From Tetranychus cinnabarinus (Eukaryota; Arthropoda; Arachnida; Trombidiformes; Tetranychidae), in contig WHVY01000002.1 in assembly GCA_022266195.1 (NCBI GenBank), forward strand, positions 2,309,001-2,373,000: a stretch of 64,000 bases of DNA, written 5' to 3'. A model generated the notes under the pieces. The model was not told where the DNA came from, searched no databases, and worked only from the letters and a program-made list of their open reading frames with translations. Of this stretch, positions 1 through 12,214 are shown piece after piece. The position numbers and the translations under genes are program-made. How positions within the stretch are numbered: the stretch's first letter is position 1; every line of letters begins with the position of its first letter.

Positions 1-121
1 TGATCCCTTTTTTACATGCTTCTGGATGGATAACTTGGCGTAAATGAAGTTGTCCATCGGTAATTAATCTGAATGATCGACCCCCATCACATTGTAATTT
101 ACTTTTTGCATATTGGTCAAA
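1..121 (-). CDS. ESRP exon 3, cut by window edge (residues 96-135+)
   Basis: The acceptor is TTTTTTCTAG at 122-131. It opens FDQYAKSKL and contains TDGQLHLRQVIHPEA, the most diagnostic ESRP N-terminal motif. It is open to base 1, so the exon end is outside the window. Confidence 0.87.
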
Positions 122-3100
122 CTAGAAAAAAGAAGACAAATTAATTTAATTAGATAAACTATGAAAGGTTAATATAATATTGAAGGACACATTGTAACCA
201 AATTTTAGTAGATAAACAGTAAATGATAGTTACAAGGAGTGAAAATACTAATAAATAGAGATCCAAAGACCAGAAAATAGTCAGACTTGATGATCATTTT
301 GCGAAAATACATTCATTTTTTCAAACTGATTAACATGTGATGATGACCATTAACGATGAATTTTCTTTGGTTCTATTAATATCTATTAACACCAGTTTTA
401 TGTATCCTTGAAGTTTTTATCAATTTTGAAAAAATAGTTTTCTTACCTCTTCAACCACTTGTTCTAGAGGTTGACCACTTTTAATGAGATCCTCAGTTAA
501 ACCAAACTTTGTTCGGGCTACATCGGATAATACATTTACGTTTACATCGGCACTTCTTGGTTTTACATATTTACAATGAACAGCAACAACCTAAAAAAAT
601 TAATTTACAAAAAAAAACAAATAAAATAATGAGCAATCCGTTGAAAAAAATAGCAAACATAAACAATAATTTCATAATTGACATCCATTTTGCTTTCTCC
701 CTCAACAACAGAGTGATTTGAGCGCCATTAGTTTTAAGCTTGTTGGTTTATTCATCAGAGTTCATGATATTAGCTTTGTTTTAAACGTTATTTTAAATAA
801 ATATTGCATTTCACTAACTGTTGTCAGACGATCCAAACATCTAATTACTGTGTATTTAGTAAAATCAAAGTTTAACAAATTCGTTTACCAGTTTTGTAAG
901 GATTTGAATTAACGGCTTTTGCTTAAAATTATTTATATTTTACAAGTGTAAGTGCAATTTGATAACCCAACAATGCCACATGTTTTAAAATACTCTTCTG
1001 ACTGTGACTCTTCTGGATAATCTAAGCCATCAGACTAATGATTCAATTTGTCTGTTTTTCCCTGTCTGGCCAGTTTCATTAATCTGACCTGATGTTTCAA
1101 CTTTTTTCTTCAAAAATCTGTCTCTTTTTTTCTGTGTCTGGCTTCGTTAATCATCATTTGTTCATTGGACTGATTACTATTTCTCAAGACTTGAAAATTT
1201 AACTTGGTGAAGCAAGTTTCATAAATCATCAAGATATTTGTTTTGAATCTTTAATTTACTAGAGAAAGGAAAATTGTGCAACGATTCATCTATTGAGCAA
1301 GGTATGCATGATTAAGTGTGACGGTTAACCATAACGAATACCTGTTGTGCGTAACAAAATGGTTTGCACTCAATGAGTTTGGTCTGTCAATAGAATTAAA
1401 GGATTAAATTAGAGAAAGGTCAATTACAAGTTGTTATTATCACTTCATCTTGACCATTTATTTGCTTCTATTGTTAATCACAGCTCATTATTAAGAGCCA
1501 GATTTATCAATTAAATGAAGTCTAACAGCAAGTCTGTTTATCAAGCAAGTTGCAAGTCTCAAAATTTGAACCTGAATCTCGGAGTTATGCATGTGCAAAC
1601 ATATTATCAACAGTTCCGGACATAAGTGTGCATCTACACTTCCCGGATGTTAAATTAAATGCAAATGAAAAACTTTGCTCATTAAACAAACACAGAATTC
1701 TTGAGTGGAGCATCTTACAAGGGAAGGTGCCTAAGTGGTACGGTCCGATTCGGGAAATTTTATGATAAATCGATAGAAATGTGTGAAAAAACATGTCTGG
1801 TGAAATTTTAGGACTTGCAAATTTTCGCTTCAACTTTTATTCTATTTTAAAGTCTAATCAGACCCATTGAAATAAGCTGAAAATGGCAAAAACAAAGACA
1901 TTTCATAAAAAAGCAAACAAAATGAATGTTGTTCACAGCTTCATAATGGTCATTTTTCATAGGCAAAGTTGACTTAAAGCATTGAAAACTTGAATAAAAA
2001 TTGAAGCGAAAATTTGCAAGTCCTAAAATTTCACCAGACATGTTTTTTCACACATTTCTATCGATTTATCATAAAATTTCCCGAATCGGACCGTACCACT
2101 TAGGCACCTTCCCTTGTTAGGTAAAAATTTTATCTCTAAAACCGCAAAAACTGAAACCTTACTAAACAATTTTTTCTTTACTTTCAGACTCAAAAGATAT
2201 GGATATCATGGATTACCTTCGTTACAACAAAGATGCGTCTTTTTAACGAGTATTGTCATCAAAACCATTAAGAATATTGAAACACTGTGAAGCTAATGGA
2301 ATCAAATGTGAAACGATTGAGCTGAATGGAAGTTACAATGTACATAAATGAATCTGTTGACTTTTTTCATCGTTTTTTTTCAAAAGATAAAGAGTGAAAT
2401 CATTATTGAAGCAAAATAAACAGTATTTTGGATTATTTGGAAAAATCTATTATATATTGGATACTGGAAAGAATACTTTTATATCACTTGGCTTTGCTGG
2501 TGAAACTGTGTGTGGGATCCCTATCACCATCATTAACATGATCATCATCAAGAAGCGAATCATCTAATGGTGTAACTAATATTGCGTTTTGAGTGCAAAA
2601 TGGTTGCAGGATAGTTGTCAAAAGAAAAAGGCTGACATGGTAGACCAACTAATATTTTTCCACCTCTTATCCTGTAGTTATTCAAGAACGAGTTAATACA
2701 TAGGTGTTTATGTTACCTGGGTTAAATGGTGTAGTCAAAAGTCTCTCCTTTCTTCTCACTATATGGTCGGAGATAGCCTTAAGGAGTAAAAAAAGTGCAA
2801 GAGCAAAAAAATCATGTCTGAAGAGAAGCACAAAAAGGACTATCACTAGGGCTATGCATCAATTGTTTGCTACTTTCATACACCAAGTCATTCATAATGT
2901 TGTAAAAACATTCAAACTTATTTTACAAATTTATTCGTTCTCTTTAGATGAGAAATGTGCAGAAAAGTGAGGAAAATTTTAAAGACAAAAGTAGGATGAG
3001 CATGAAAGGTAAGGTGTAAATGAAAGCAAAAGAATTGAGAAACATTCATAAGTATTTCTTTCTCTTCTTATTTAGGTTGACTGATCTTTCACATTCCTTT

Positions 3101-6100
3101 ATTCATTTTATATGATGATATCAGGGAGGGAAAAGAAAGAGAAAAAACTTTCTGACAAAAGTAGAAAAAGTTTCAAACTTTTTCTTCCTTTTCTAATCAA
3201 TTCAATCAGATTAATAAACTCTTCATTCTCTTTAGATTAACTGTTGGCTCGAGCTGATCATCTCATCTAGTAAACATACTCAAGCAATTTTGATGGTTCT
3301 TTTAATGTCAATTGGCTATTCATGAAGCACTCATATTATATGCAACTGTTGATAAAATATTGGTCCTGTTGATTGAAACCCTATCAATTGATTCAAGTTG
3401 AATGAGAACGATTTCTTGAAAATTTGGAAAACACTGATCTTGTCATGGATTTCATGAGATTTTCAAAACAATCATTGCATGTATTACGTTACCTTGATAT
3501 GAATTCAACTTTCCATTGAATTGCCTGTTCATTTGGAAAAAAAATTTCAGGTAAACTTTCCCTTTCTTTACTCTTTTAATCATTAAGTAATATTTTTCAA
3601 ATGTATTGATGATTTGTTAACATAGTTTCTCTTCAATTGTATTCTTTTGTTGATATAGCAATCATGATTTAGACAAGTTTCATTGCGTAATTTCATTTCT
3701 CACCTCTGTTTACATGGATTTCAAAAATAATTCAAGCTTAATCAAAGAAAGAAAGAAAAGGCAGACGAAAATGAGGCAAAAAAGAAGACCAAAGTGCAAC
3801 AAGTTATTACAGAGCATCTAAGGTGGCAGACTTACCTGGTTACACTCTAATGGTTCTTCATTATTGTATCTTTAAATCTTGGAAAGGTGTTGACGATTAA
3901 AATAAACGGAAATGTCATTCACATGTTCACCCTGATAACATGTAAATATATTTTTTTTTGATTGGATGTGACAATTTCAGGAAAGGCAACAAGATGAAGA
4001 TTAGAATAATGACGACAAAGACTTATTGGCAATCAAGCAAAGCAAGTGGAGATGCTCATATCAGCACCCGACAACAATATGTGGCGATAAATTACAGCAT
4101 CAAAAATGCACAATGCTTGGACCTTAACTGATGTGAAAACTATTCAAGATTTTTTTTACTTCATCATCTTTTTACTATTCTCTTATCATTATTGAACGTC
4201 TTAAATCTTTCGGCTAATGACCTGGATTAGAGGTAATTTTGGATATACTCAATATTAGATCTCTTTTTTACAGCTTATATCTCTACATTACCAAATCAAC
4301 ATTTTTGTTACTTTAAATCTCAAATGATGCTGAATCACCTTTTGCCCCATAGTTTGACTTGGTCAAGTTATTTATCATTTTCTTTCTCTTTTATCTCTAA
4401 TAACCTCAGGTAACCTTTTTTGTTATATTGATGAGGCCAGTGGAAAGCGGTAGCTAATTAAAGAAACCCGATGATGAAAAAAAAGAAAGAAAAGAAAGAT
4501 GAAGGAGCCAACATGAGATACAGCTACATTGAGATACTGTATCAAGTAGATGGCAACAAGTAGTAACAATTTTTTAAGGAGCAACTTTAAAGAAAAGAAA
4601 GACAAATTGGAAAAGAAGATGATGATGAATAAAACGAAAGATTTAAGATGTTACGTGGTTTCTTTTCATACAAGAAGATGCCTTAAGGTACACATTGATT
4701 GTTGCCTGTGATGAATTTAAAATTTGAAACATTTTAAGATCCATGAAACTGGAGACAAGTGAATGTATAAAAAAAACACCATTGCATGGATGCAAAGCAG
4801 ATATTCAAGACCGACTTGATGGCTGGGCTCAACATTCACAAATTATCAATATCGGATGATTGAAGAGAGGGAGAGTAAAAGAAAGGGAAAGAAAGTAACT
4901 AATAAGGTGTATTAGCTAAAGAATCCAGTGCCTAACAAAAGTTTAAATAGCACGTTTAAATGATGAAAGTTAAACTGAAGCTAATTTTCCCATCAAACTT
5001 CCAGTTTTTGTTGGTAAACCCATCAGAATCGGCAATCTTTGAAAAATCATAAATGAAAAAATCGAAACTGTTCAAAGACAAAGTCGATACAATAGGAGTT
5101 ATACGATTAGACTAATTGAGATCATTGCAATGTTTAAAGCATTGATATTCATCAGGTGATAAATTATCAATCTTTATAACATTTGCAGATATAAACACGA
5201 ATTCAAGTTCAATGGGACGAAACTTATCTTCGAATGTGAAATATGATTTAGGAATCAATTACGAATCAAAGAGACAAAGAAAGGTTCACAAAGTTGTTTG
5301 GATACTTTATATTTGTGATGATATATTAAAGCATCTGGAAACACTTTTAATCATCGAGCAGAAACCTTTGCCTCATGATGATTTAATTCTGATTTTTGGA
5401 GGATCCAAACAGAACTCAAAGCAACCATTTTTTCAATATGAATTGACGATAAAGCTGCAAAAAATGAAATGATGGTGGCAAAGATTCGACAAGCATCAAC
5501 ATTCCATTGCTTTTTTTGAATCTAAATAACATTCTCACTTTAACTTTCTCAATTCCATCTTAATTGATTATCAGCAAATCATGCAAACGAGTTAATCAAT
5601 GAACCCACGTGACCCTTTTAGTATCTAATTATTTGCATGGGCAAGAGTGAATGAAACGTAATGACAAATTAATTGTTTTTGAAATACTAAACACAATCCA
5701 ATCTATTGACAGCATTTTTGATTTCCTTCAATAACCGTTAATAACTCTCGTTAACTCCTTGTTTTGTCAACATTGAAACATTCAAATTTAATTTAATCCA
5801 TTTAATTCAACAAAAGGCGATTTTATGATTTTTTTTGTGTTCAGTGTAACTCTTAACTAGTGAAACCTTTTGAATCTTAATTCATTATTAACTCATTGTT
5901 ATCTTCTTTCTTTTACAGAATGGCTGCTTAATAATCAGATATACTTATGATATCATTTTTTAATGATTATGGCAATAATAATGCTGAATAATATTGAATA
6001 ACGAGAAGAAATTTTGGAAGCACAAAGAAGAAATTTTTCAATGAAAAGACGAAAAATGGGAAAAATATTTTTCCCATTATTTTTGAATCTTCAAATGGAA

Positions 6101-9100
6101 AAGTAAAAGAAAATCTTTTCTTATTACATTTCTCACTCAACTGATTATGAAGACATGAAATTGAAAAGTGAGATTGTAAGGATAAAGGTGAGTAGATTTT
6201 AATTGTTTACCATAATCAGTCCAAAAAGTTGTCAAATTATTTGAATTTGCTCATACAGAACTGGACCCATGAGAGAGAGAGAGAGAAAAGTCACAATCAA
6301 AATGAAAAATATTCACCAAATTGAGATTAAGAGTTGGAATGAGTTGATATTTTTTTGAGCAATTTCAGAAAATCAATCAGACAACAGTTCTAATTAGTAA
6401 TTAACATCTAAATTAATGTAGCTATTTTTGTTTTAATCAATTTTTTCTTTCTCTCTCTCTTTTACTTTTCATTTCAGTTTACAATTTGGCTTCCATTGAT
6501 TAGTGTTTCAATCTTGTTCAAGATTAAAACCCAATTGCACCACTATTGATGAGATGCTTAAATTACATTCAACATGTTTATTATACTTTCAATTGATTGA
6601 TATCATCATTGGTTACTGTTTGATTATTGTGATATTTTGTGCTTCTAATGGCCATTTTCAAATGATATTAGCCACTGGTAAATCATCGGCTTACCATGAT
6701 GGATTATTAACACCATTGTTATCACCTCGTAATTTAACTACCCTGGAAACTTCAACAAATGGGTTTAATGTTTCCAGTGATTTAATTGAAGTCAACAATA
6801 AACCTAAACGCTTCTCTGTTTTACGTCAACAAAGTACAACAGTTAAACAGCCAATTTATCCTTTCATCAAAGATTTAATCTCATTGAGTTCAGATTCAAT
6901 TGAATCGGGTAAAAACAATGGCAACAATGGTAACACTAATAAAACTGTTGATGGCGATGAAAATGGTTTATGGAACTATCGGTTGTTATCTTCATCTGGA
7001 AAAGCAAATGATTCAGCATTTGTAGAGGATATTTTCAATCGATTTAAAAAGCCAACTCAATCTTTTGAAATTCATTCTCCAATCAATAAACAGGTAATTA
7101 TGAACAAACCAAAGACAAAAGGTGAATAAAACATTTAAATGTCTAATGTTGATTTATTTTTCTTTACCTTAAATAGATCAAATCAGAGAAAAGCTCGCTT
7201 GATGTAAATGAAGATGACAGTATCAAAGAAGATGATGGAACTGGAAAATTTGAGCAGAAAAATCAATCTCCAGGATCAGTTTATTATGACAATAATTGGT
7301 TCCTAAATCGCAATCGCCAAGGTAACATGGATAGAATGGTTAACAGAGATCTTGGCTTTCCTGTGTCGAACTCAAAATCATTGTTACCAACTAGTCAACC
7401 AATGATTAACCAACAAAATGCAAATAATAGTGATAATGATGGTGATAATTATTCTAACAATAATCTTGATAATAGCAAAATTGGCAACAATGTTAGTGTT
7501 GACTTGAAAGAATTTCCAGATAAAACAGTGAAAGAACCTTTATTTGGAATGCCTGACCCTGGTCGTTGGTATTACACTAAAAACATTTTAAACGCTGAAC
7601 CTTCGAAGGTTGGCTCAACAGAGGCCAAAGTAAGAACTAAGGAAACAAAAGAAACCACCAAATCGGAATTAAACAATGGAGCCTCATCTTCCTCACCACT
7701 GGATAAAAAGCCTTACCTTTCAAACTATCCCATTTTCGACGAGCAACTCATCATGACAGCACCACATCATCAATATCTTCCTAATCTCCCACATCTTCCT
7801 CATCTTCCTCATCGAGATCTCCACCATGTGATACCTCATCATCTTAACCACAACCATTATCACCATCATGCTCATCCATATCGATTTGCCTATCATCCTA
7901 TTAACCATCCAGTTGTTCCTCCTCTGCATCATCATCATCTTTTGCTTCACCATCACTCGACCCGACGTTATCCTAAACTTGGACCGATAGCCTATTCATG
8001 CTGTAAAGTCGTTTATCCTCCTCCGTTGGGCAAATCGGCGATTGGACACGCTCTTGTTCCTCATGGATCATCATTAAACAAGGAAACTGTACCAGCCTCC
8101 GCTTCAACTACACCATCTGAAAGTGTCCATGGATTAGCTCATGAAATTGGAGCAAATTGTATTCCAATTTATCCTCCAAGTTATCCCTTTGGTTATGGTC
8201 CTCGTTATGTCAGAACATTTCCGTTAGCATTGAAATTTTTCAAGAAAGCTTTTCTTTTTGGTTAAACTGGAATATTTAAGGAATCACGGTTACAATCAAT
8301 TTAAAGTTTTTTTCTTCTAATTTTTAACCAATGTTTAAACATCAAGCTGAGCTGAATGATGAATGGAAACTGGATTGAAAAAAAGTAGAAAGTGAAGTTC
8401 CATCATTGAAGATCAAATGACCAAAGTTGCAGACTGAAGAAAACAAATGTAAATTGTTACCAGCTAAACTACTAAAGAAGAAGCCATCATCCTTAAATCA
8501 TTACCAAAAGTAACAAATCATAGTTAATGATAACAGAAGTCTGAGAACTTTGAAAATTAAATTAACTTATGCGTTGTCTCAATGAAAATGACCACTTGTC
8601 GAGTGTCAATTACATGGTGCATGCAAATTCACAAGCCTTATCACAAACTAAATCACATTTGATACGGCGACATCAACAATTCATTAAATTATTAACAACA
8701 TAAAAAACAAGTTACATTGTTATTGTTGATAACTCCAATCCAATGCCTAAATATTCACAATCGTCAATTGATGTTCAATCATTAAATAGCGTTGACTTTT
8801 TAAAAAATGTTACAACTCAATTTTCATGGCTGTATTAATCACGTTAATCGAGTTAATTGTGATAATAATTATCCGTATTTATATCAAATTGTCTTGATCA
8901 TCAAGTCAATTTAGTCTAACATGGCAACCCTGGCAAAAAAGAGAAGAAATCATGATTCTTTGATTATCTGATAATGGTTAAACTGATCAAAAACCATTAA
9001 GTGTAAATCAAGTTTGAAACAAAGTGCGTTAATGCTGTTTTTAAATTAACGATTTACCTTAAAATATCGTCTTTGTCCTCATTGTCTTCCTTCATTGTTT

Positions 9101-12100
9101 TTCCTTCTCTGTAATCATCAAACGTTTCACTTAATTTACACTTTGAAAGACACACACACAGTCAACTTGATTAGCCTGTTGTACAACCATCTTAATTGCC
9201 TTTCTTTGTTTTACTCTGTTTTCACTTTCAAAAAGCAACAATCAAAACAATCGTTAGAAATCAACTGAAATCATCTTTAAATGATTAAGATGATTAACTA
9301 ATAATGATCAGTCGACAATCAAAGTTCCCTTGAAATGTAATACAAACCAATTTCCCCTTCAACTCATTTAAACCTTTAACCAATCCTACAGAAAACTGTT
9401 TATTCATTGGATTAACTTTCCCTTGATTGACTGTACAACTTTAATGTCAACTGAAAAATATTTAGCGCTTAACTTTTTGACATTATTGTGACAATCATCA
9501 TTGACCTTAACTGAATACCAATAATTTGTATTTTTTGCCTTGTTTACCTGTTACACTTGATTCCCCGTTCAAGTTACATCAGTGCATCTACGTCAAGAGA
9601 ACTGGCAATAACTTTTTTTTCTGGATAACTTAAATCACCATTAATTCCATCTCATTGTCTCAAGAAAAAAAGACAAAAGGTTTTGCTTGATTGATCAAAT
9701 TATGACAGAAGTCGGGTCAAAAAATTAAACGTCTCAATTGACGGCAAGATTGACCGTAAAAAAGAGTGACAAGTCCAATGAGAGTTTAACCAAGAAACCT
9801 GAAAATGGGGCAACTTGAGGTTACAACTTCATAGACTGAGGCCAGCCAAGCAATGCAAGCAATTAATCAGGAAGCAAGTTAATTATTAATTGTGCAAAAA
9901 ATGTTAACCAAAATTGTGATCATTTTCCATGATGATTTAGCAACTCTCATGATTACCAAGTAACACTGAGAAGCCACTGAGTTGCCCTTGAAATGGGCTC
10001 ATCAAGGCCGGTAAGGAGAGAGAAAAAGAAGTGGGAAAGTTCATTGAATCTGATTTAATACCATTAACATGGTAAAAAAAAGGGTAACTATGCTTGTCAG
10101 GGAATTGAGCAAGTTGAAGATGAACAAAGATGAAGTAAAAAGATATCAATTATACATGAAAAAGAGTAATCATTTGTATAAATGCAATTGAAATGGATGA
10201 TAACATGATTTTCATCTTATCTTTTTTCGATCATGCAATCAAACCTTAAAATGTTTCTCAAATCATTTGGTTAACAACAATCATAATAATTTCAAATCAT
10301 TTCGCCAGTTAAATCGATCTTTTCTAACTTCATTTGACATTCCAAGGTAAACACAAATTGATTCAAAACATGTAACAATTTAACTTTCAAATCTTCCTCG
10401 AAAAAATCAACTTTCATTTTCTTGTTTTTACATCATTATTAACTGTCAATATGAGTTTAATTTTTACAATTTTTTTGCATTTCTCGATCATTAGATTGTC
10501 GTTTCTTTGCCAATCAATTTATTGGAACTAAAAGTTTCTCATTCATGACAATAAACTCAGTCAGGAGACTTTGTGACTTTTTGATTAATATTACTGAATT
10601 AATGATATATTTACAAAGACTTTGAATAGGCGAAAGATGTTTTGATCAATTCAATTTGAATAATCATCAAATGATTATTGGATGATTAATGGACGACTAT
10701 TAGATAATTAACAATGATTATCATTACTCTGTGATTGTAAAGTAGTTAAACTTGAATTTAATGAGTGAATATTTGATTTGAACGGAAAACAAGTCAAGCA
10801 AACCTGTAACATTGTGAATAGTGAAAAAAAGGTAAAAGTTTGAAAGATTCATTTTCAATTTTAATCAATGTAAATATTGTCATGTGAAACTAATGATATT
10901 CAACCAGAATATTAACAAGATGATAATGATAGCAATGAAGATGAATAAAGATGATAATATTTTCGAACAAACGTAAATTTTGAAAAATGTATTTTCCCGC
11001 TTATAAACTTGATAACTTTTTTGTCTCCTTTTCAAATAAAAATGTAAGTTGAATTTAATTATTAAAGGTTTCAAAGTGACGCTAAAACCCAAATTAACAT
11101 TTGACCTGAAAGGTTAAAAATGCGAAAAAGATGGAAAAATGGTGAACAGAAAAGCTGAAACTAAACCCAAATGTGGATTGGAGTTGATGGGACAAGAGTC
11201 ACTTTGTTAGGTTGAAAGATTGATCAACCTTGCTAGACTTTGGAAAGACTTTGATGAAGATTATGAAGATTAGGATGATGATGACGATAATTTAATCGTC
11301 CAAATGAAAGCATTCAACCTGAAAGGTACCTGAAATACATGTTTTTTTAGATGGGACAAGAGTCACAAGATTCATAGACTACACAACCTGAAGTTGGTCA
11401 ACTTGGTTTAACTTTGGGTTACTCTAGCTGGGTTTGTATCAACCTTGTAAGGTTAACAGCTATTAGGCCAAGGGTTTGTATAATTATAGTAAACGATGAG
11501 AATAAGGAAAGTTGAGAATAGTTTCAATCAGAGAAGAAGATGAAAAGAAAGAAAAGGTGGGAAGAAAAGAGAGAAATTTGTTCATCTTCTTTGTTTCAAT
11601 TTTTTTGGAAGAAAAGTAAACTTTATTCCAATAACAATTTTATGATAATTTTAAGGAAGAAAAGAGTTTCCAATGAAAAGTAAATGGGAAAATTATATTT
11701 GATTTGAACTCACATTGAAAGCATTTTTTTACCTGAAATAAAATAACAATATAATAAACTAACGTCACAGTAAAACAAGTTATTATGTGAAGGTAAAAAT
11801 GAAACGATAAGAAATTGTTGGATGTTTTTTTCTCGTTTTTTTTGTTCATTATCGACAATCGTTCAATTATTATGATATTTAGGTAAACAGTAATGATGAT
11901 GACGATCAAGACAAATATTGACTCTTGTCATCCAAAGTTGAATATTAACTTTGAATATTAACTTTCAGAGTTTATCAATTTTCGCCTTTACCTTTTTTAT
12001 TTTTTTGATGATTTCACTTTTGGCGTTTCACAAATATGAATGTCAATGAAGTTAACTGTTGATTGACACTTACCTTGCAATTGGTTACATCAATAACAAG

Positions 12101-12214
12101 CCATGTTAATAAAACTATTTCTTCCTCATCCGAACCAAGATCACCTTCATCAAGTCCAGAAGTGACAACATAAACAACAACAAGATATTTGGTTGTGGTT
12201 GGTGTTGTTGACAT
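1..12214 (-). CDS. fusilli/ESRP: ESRP/Fusilli-type splicing regulator, 5' part (exons 1-3; continues past left edge)
   Basis: Epithelial splicing regulatory proteins are nuclear RNA-binding proteins that control alternative splicing through RRMs; the Drosophila member is Fusilli. Only the N-terminal domain, an exonuclease-like fold ahead of the RRMs, lies in this window. Three exons join without a frame break: 12214-12074 (47 codons), 590-447 (48 codons) and 121-<1, all in phase 0 and bounded by GT/AG. Exon 1 has YLVVVYVVTSG followed by GSDEEEIVLLTW, which matches the N-terminal strand pattern of vertebrate ESRP1 (YLVV..G......GSDE.E.ILL.W). Exon 3 has TDGQLHLRQVIHPEA, nearly the ESRP1 wording. 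The start is the first ATG of the exon. The RRMs must lie to the left of the window. Intron 1 is 11,483 nt and contains a gene on the opposite strand. The family call rests on recalled ESRP1 sequence, not on a search. Confidence 0.88.
447..590 (-). CDS. ESRP exon 2 (residues 48-95)
   Basis: The acceptor is a T-rich tract followed by AG at 592-591; the donor is GAG|GTAAGA at 446. It reads VVAVHCKYVKPRSADVN ... GQPLEQVVEE, corresponding to the ESRP1 stretch around its VRP and LDQAL motifs. 144 nt, phase 0 on both sides. Confidence 0.85.
1717..2117. repeat. Long inverted repeat / foldback: 126-bp arms, ~149-bp spacer
   Basis: Arm 1717-1842 reads as the reverse complement of 1992-2117. By eye the arms differ at one position (C versus T in the CTTCAA/TTTTATTC part). 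Any transcript through either strand would fold into a hairpin of about 125 bp. No transposase ORF, and no clear target-site duplication in the bases just outside the arms (CATCTT on the left, TAGGTAAA on the right). It could be a foldback or MITE-type element, or a hairpin-RNA locus. Confidence 0.85.
6271..6286. repeat. (GA)8 microsatellite
   Basis: Eight GA dinucleotides upstream of the nested gene at 6503. Confidence 0.9.
6503..7093 (+). CDS. Nested His/Asn-rich gene, exon 1
   Basis: Carries the start, the hydrophobic N-terminal segment and the NNGNNGNTNKT region. It ends at CAG|GTAATT. Reading through the donor gives a stop within about 12 codons. Confidence 0.7.
6503..8265 (+). CDS. Secreted or signal-anchored His/Asn-rich protein of unknown function, nested in ESRP intron 1
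   Basis: Two exons, 6503-7093 (197 codons) and 7177-8265 (362 codons plus stop), join in phase 0 across an 83-nt GT-AG intron to give 559 residues. Residues about 27-50 are strongly hydrophobic (YFQLIDIIIGYCLIIVIFCA) and look like a signal peptide or anchor; the second Met (M18, at 6554) would place them closer to the N-terminus. The rest is hydrophilic: Asn/Asp-rich stretches, then PHLPHLPHR and several HH/HHHH runs (7765-7965), a CCKVVYPPP segment and a Tyr/Pro-rich C-terminus. It ends FFKKAFLFG, a dibasic pair followed by a short peptide with terminal Gly. I do not recognise a family. A matrix, cuticle-like or prohormone-like secreted protein are all possible. It is transcribed opposite to its host gene. 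Confidence 0.72.
7177..8265 (+). CDS. Nested His/Asn-rich gene, exon 2
   Basis: The acceptor is TTTTTCTTTACCTTAAATAG at 7157-7176. The frame is open from the first base (IKSEKSSLDVNEDD) for 150 nt before the internal ATG at 7327, so that ATG is not the start. Ends at TAA 8263-8265. Confidence 0.7.
   Translation: MKSEKSSLDVNEDDSIKEDDGTGKFEQKNQSPGSVYYDNNWFLNRNRQGNMDRMVNRDLGFPVSNSKSLLPTSQPMINQQNANNSDNDGDNYSNNNLDNSKIGNNVSVDLKEFPDKTVKEPLFGMPDPGRWYYTKNILNAEPSKVGSTEAKVRTKETKETTKSELNNGASSSSPLDKKPYLSNYPIFDEQLIMTAPHHQYLPNLPHLPHLPHRDLHHVIPHHLNHNHYHHHAHPYRFAYHPINHPVVPPLHHHHLLLHHHSTRRYPKLGPIAYSCCKVVYPPPLGKSAIGHALVPHGSSLNKETVPASASTTPSESVHGLAHEIGANCIPIYPPSYPFGYGPRYVRTFPLALKFFKKAFLFG
8266..12073. other. ESRP intron 1, proximal part: no gene recognised
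   Basis: AT-rich, without supportable exons. The first few hundred bases presumably hold the 3' UTR of the nested plus-strand gene; an ATTAAA near 8560 is a possible poly(A) signal. A short phrase (GATGGGACAAGAGTCAC) occurs twice, near 11187 and 11351, suggesting a small local duplication. Confidence 0.5.
12074..12214 (-). CDS. ESRP exon 1 (residues 1-47)
   Basis: Starts at ATG (12214-12212) and ends ...VTNCK at donor AAG|GTAAGT. Encodes the first beta strand and the GSDEEE segment of the ESRP N-terminal domain. Phase 0. Confidence 0.88.

Larger units (their letters stand above)
591..6502. other. ESRP intron 1, distal part: no gene recognised
   Basis: About 5.9 kb of AT-rich intron. It holds a 126-bp inverted repeat (1717-2117) and a (GA)8 run at 6271-6286. 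Short ORFs here, such as 2704-2970 and 5212-5472, have no recognisable motif or splice support. The segment just before 6503 has an acceptor-like CTTTTACTTTTCATTTCAG ending at 6478, with a possible donor (AAAG|GTGAGT) near 6187, so a 5' UTR exon of the nested gene is possible but not shown. Confidence 0.6.

Noticed and set aside
1550..1765. 71-codon ORF overlapping the left arm of the inverted repeat
   Set aside because: No motif, and it runs straight into the repeat arm; the antisense ORF is equally long, so coding potential is not supported.
7720..7956. Antisense Met-rich ORF
   Set aside because: Produced by the CAT/CAC codons of the His-rich block on the plus strand.
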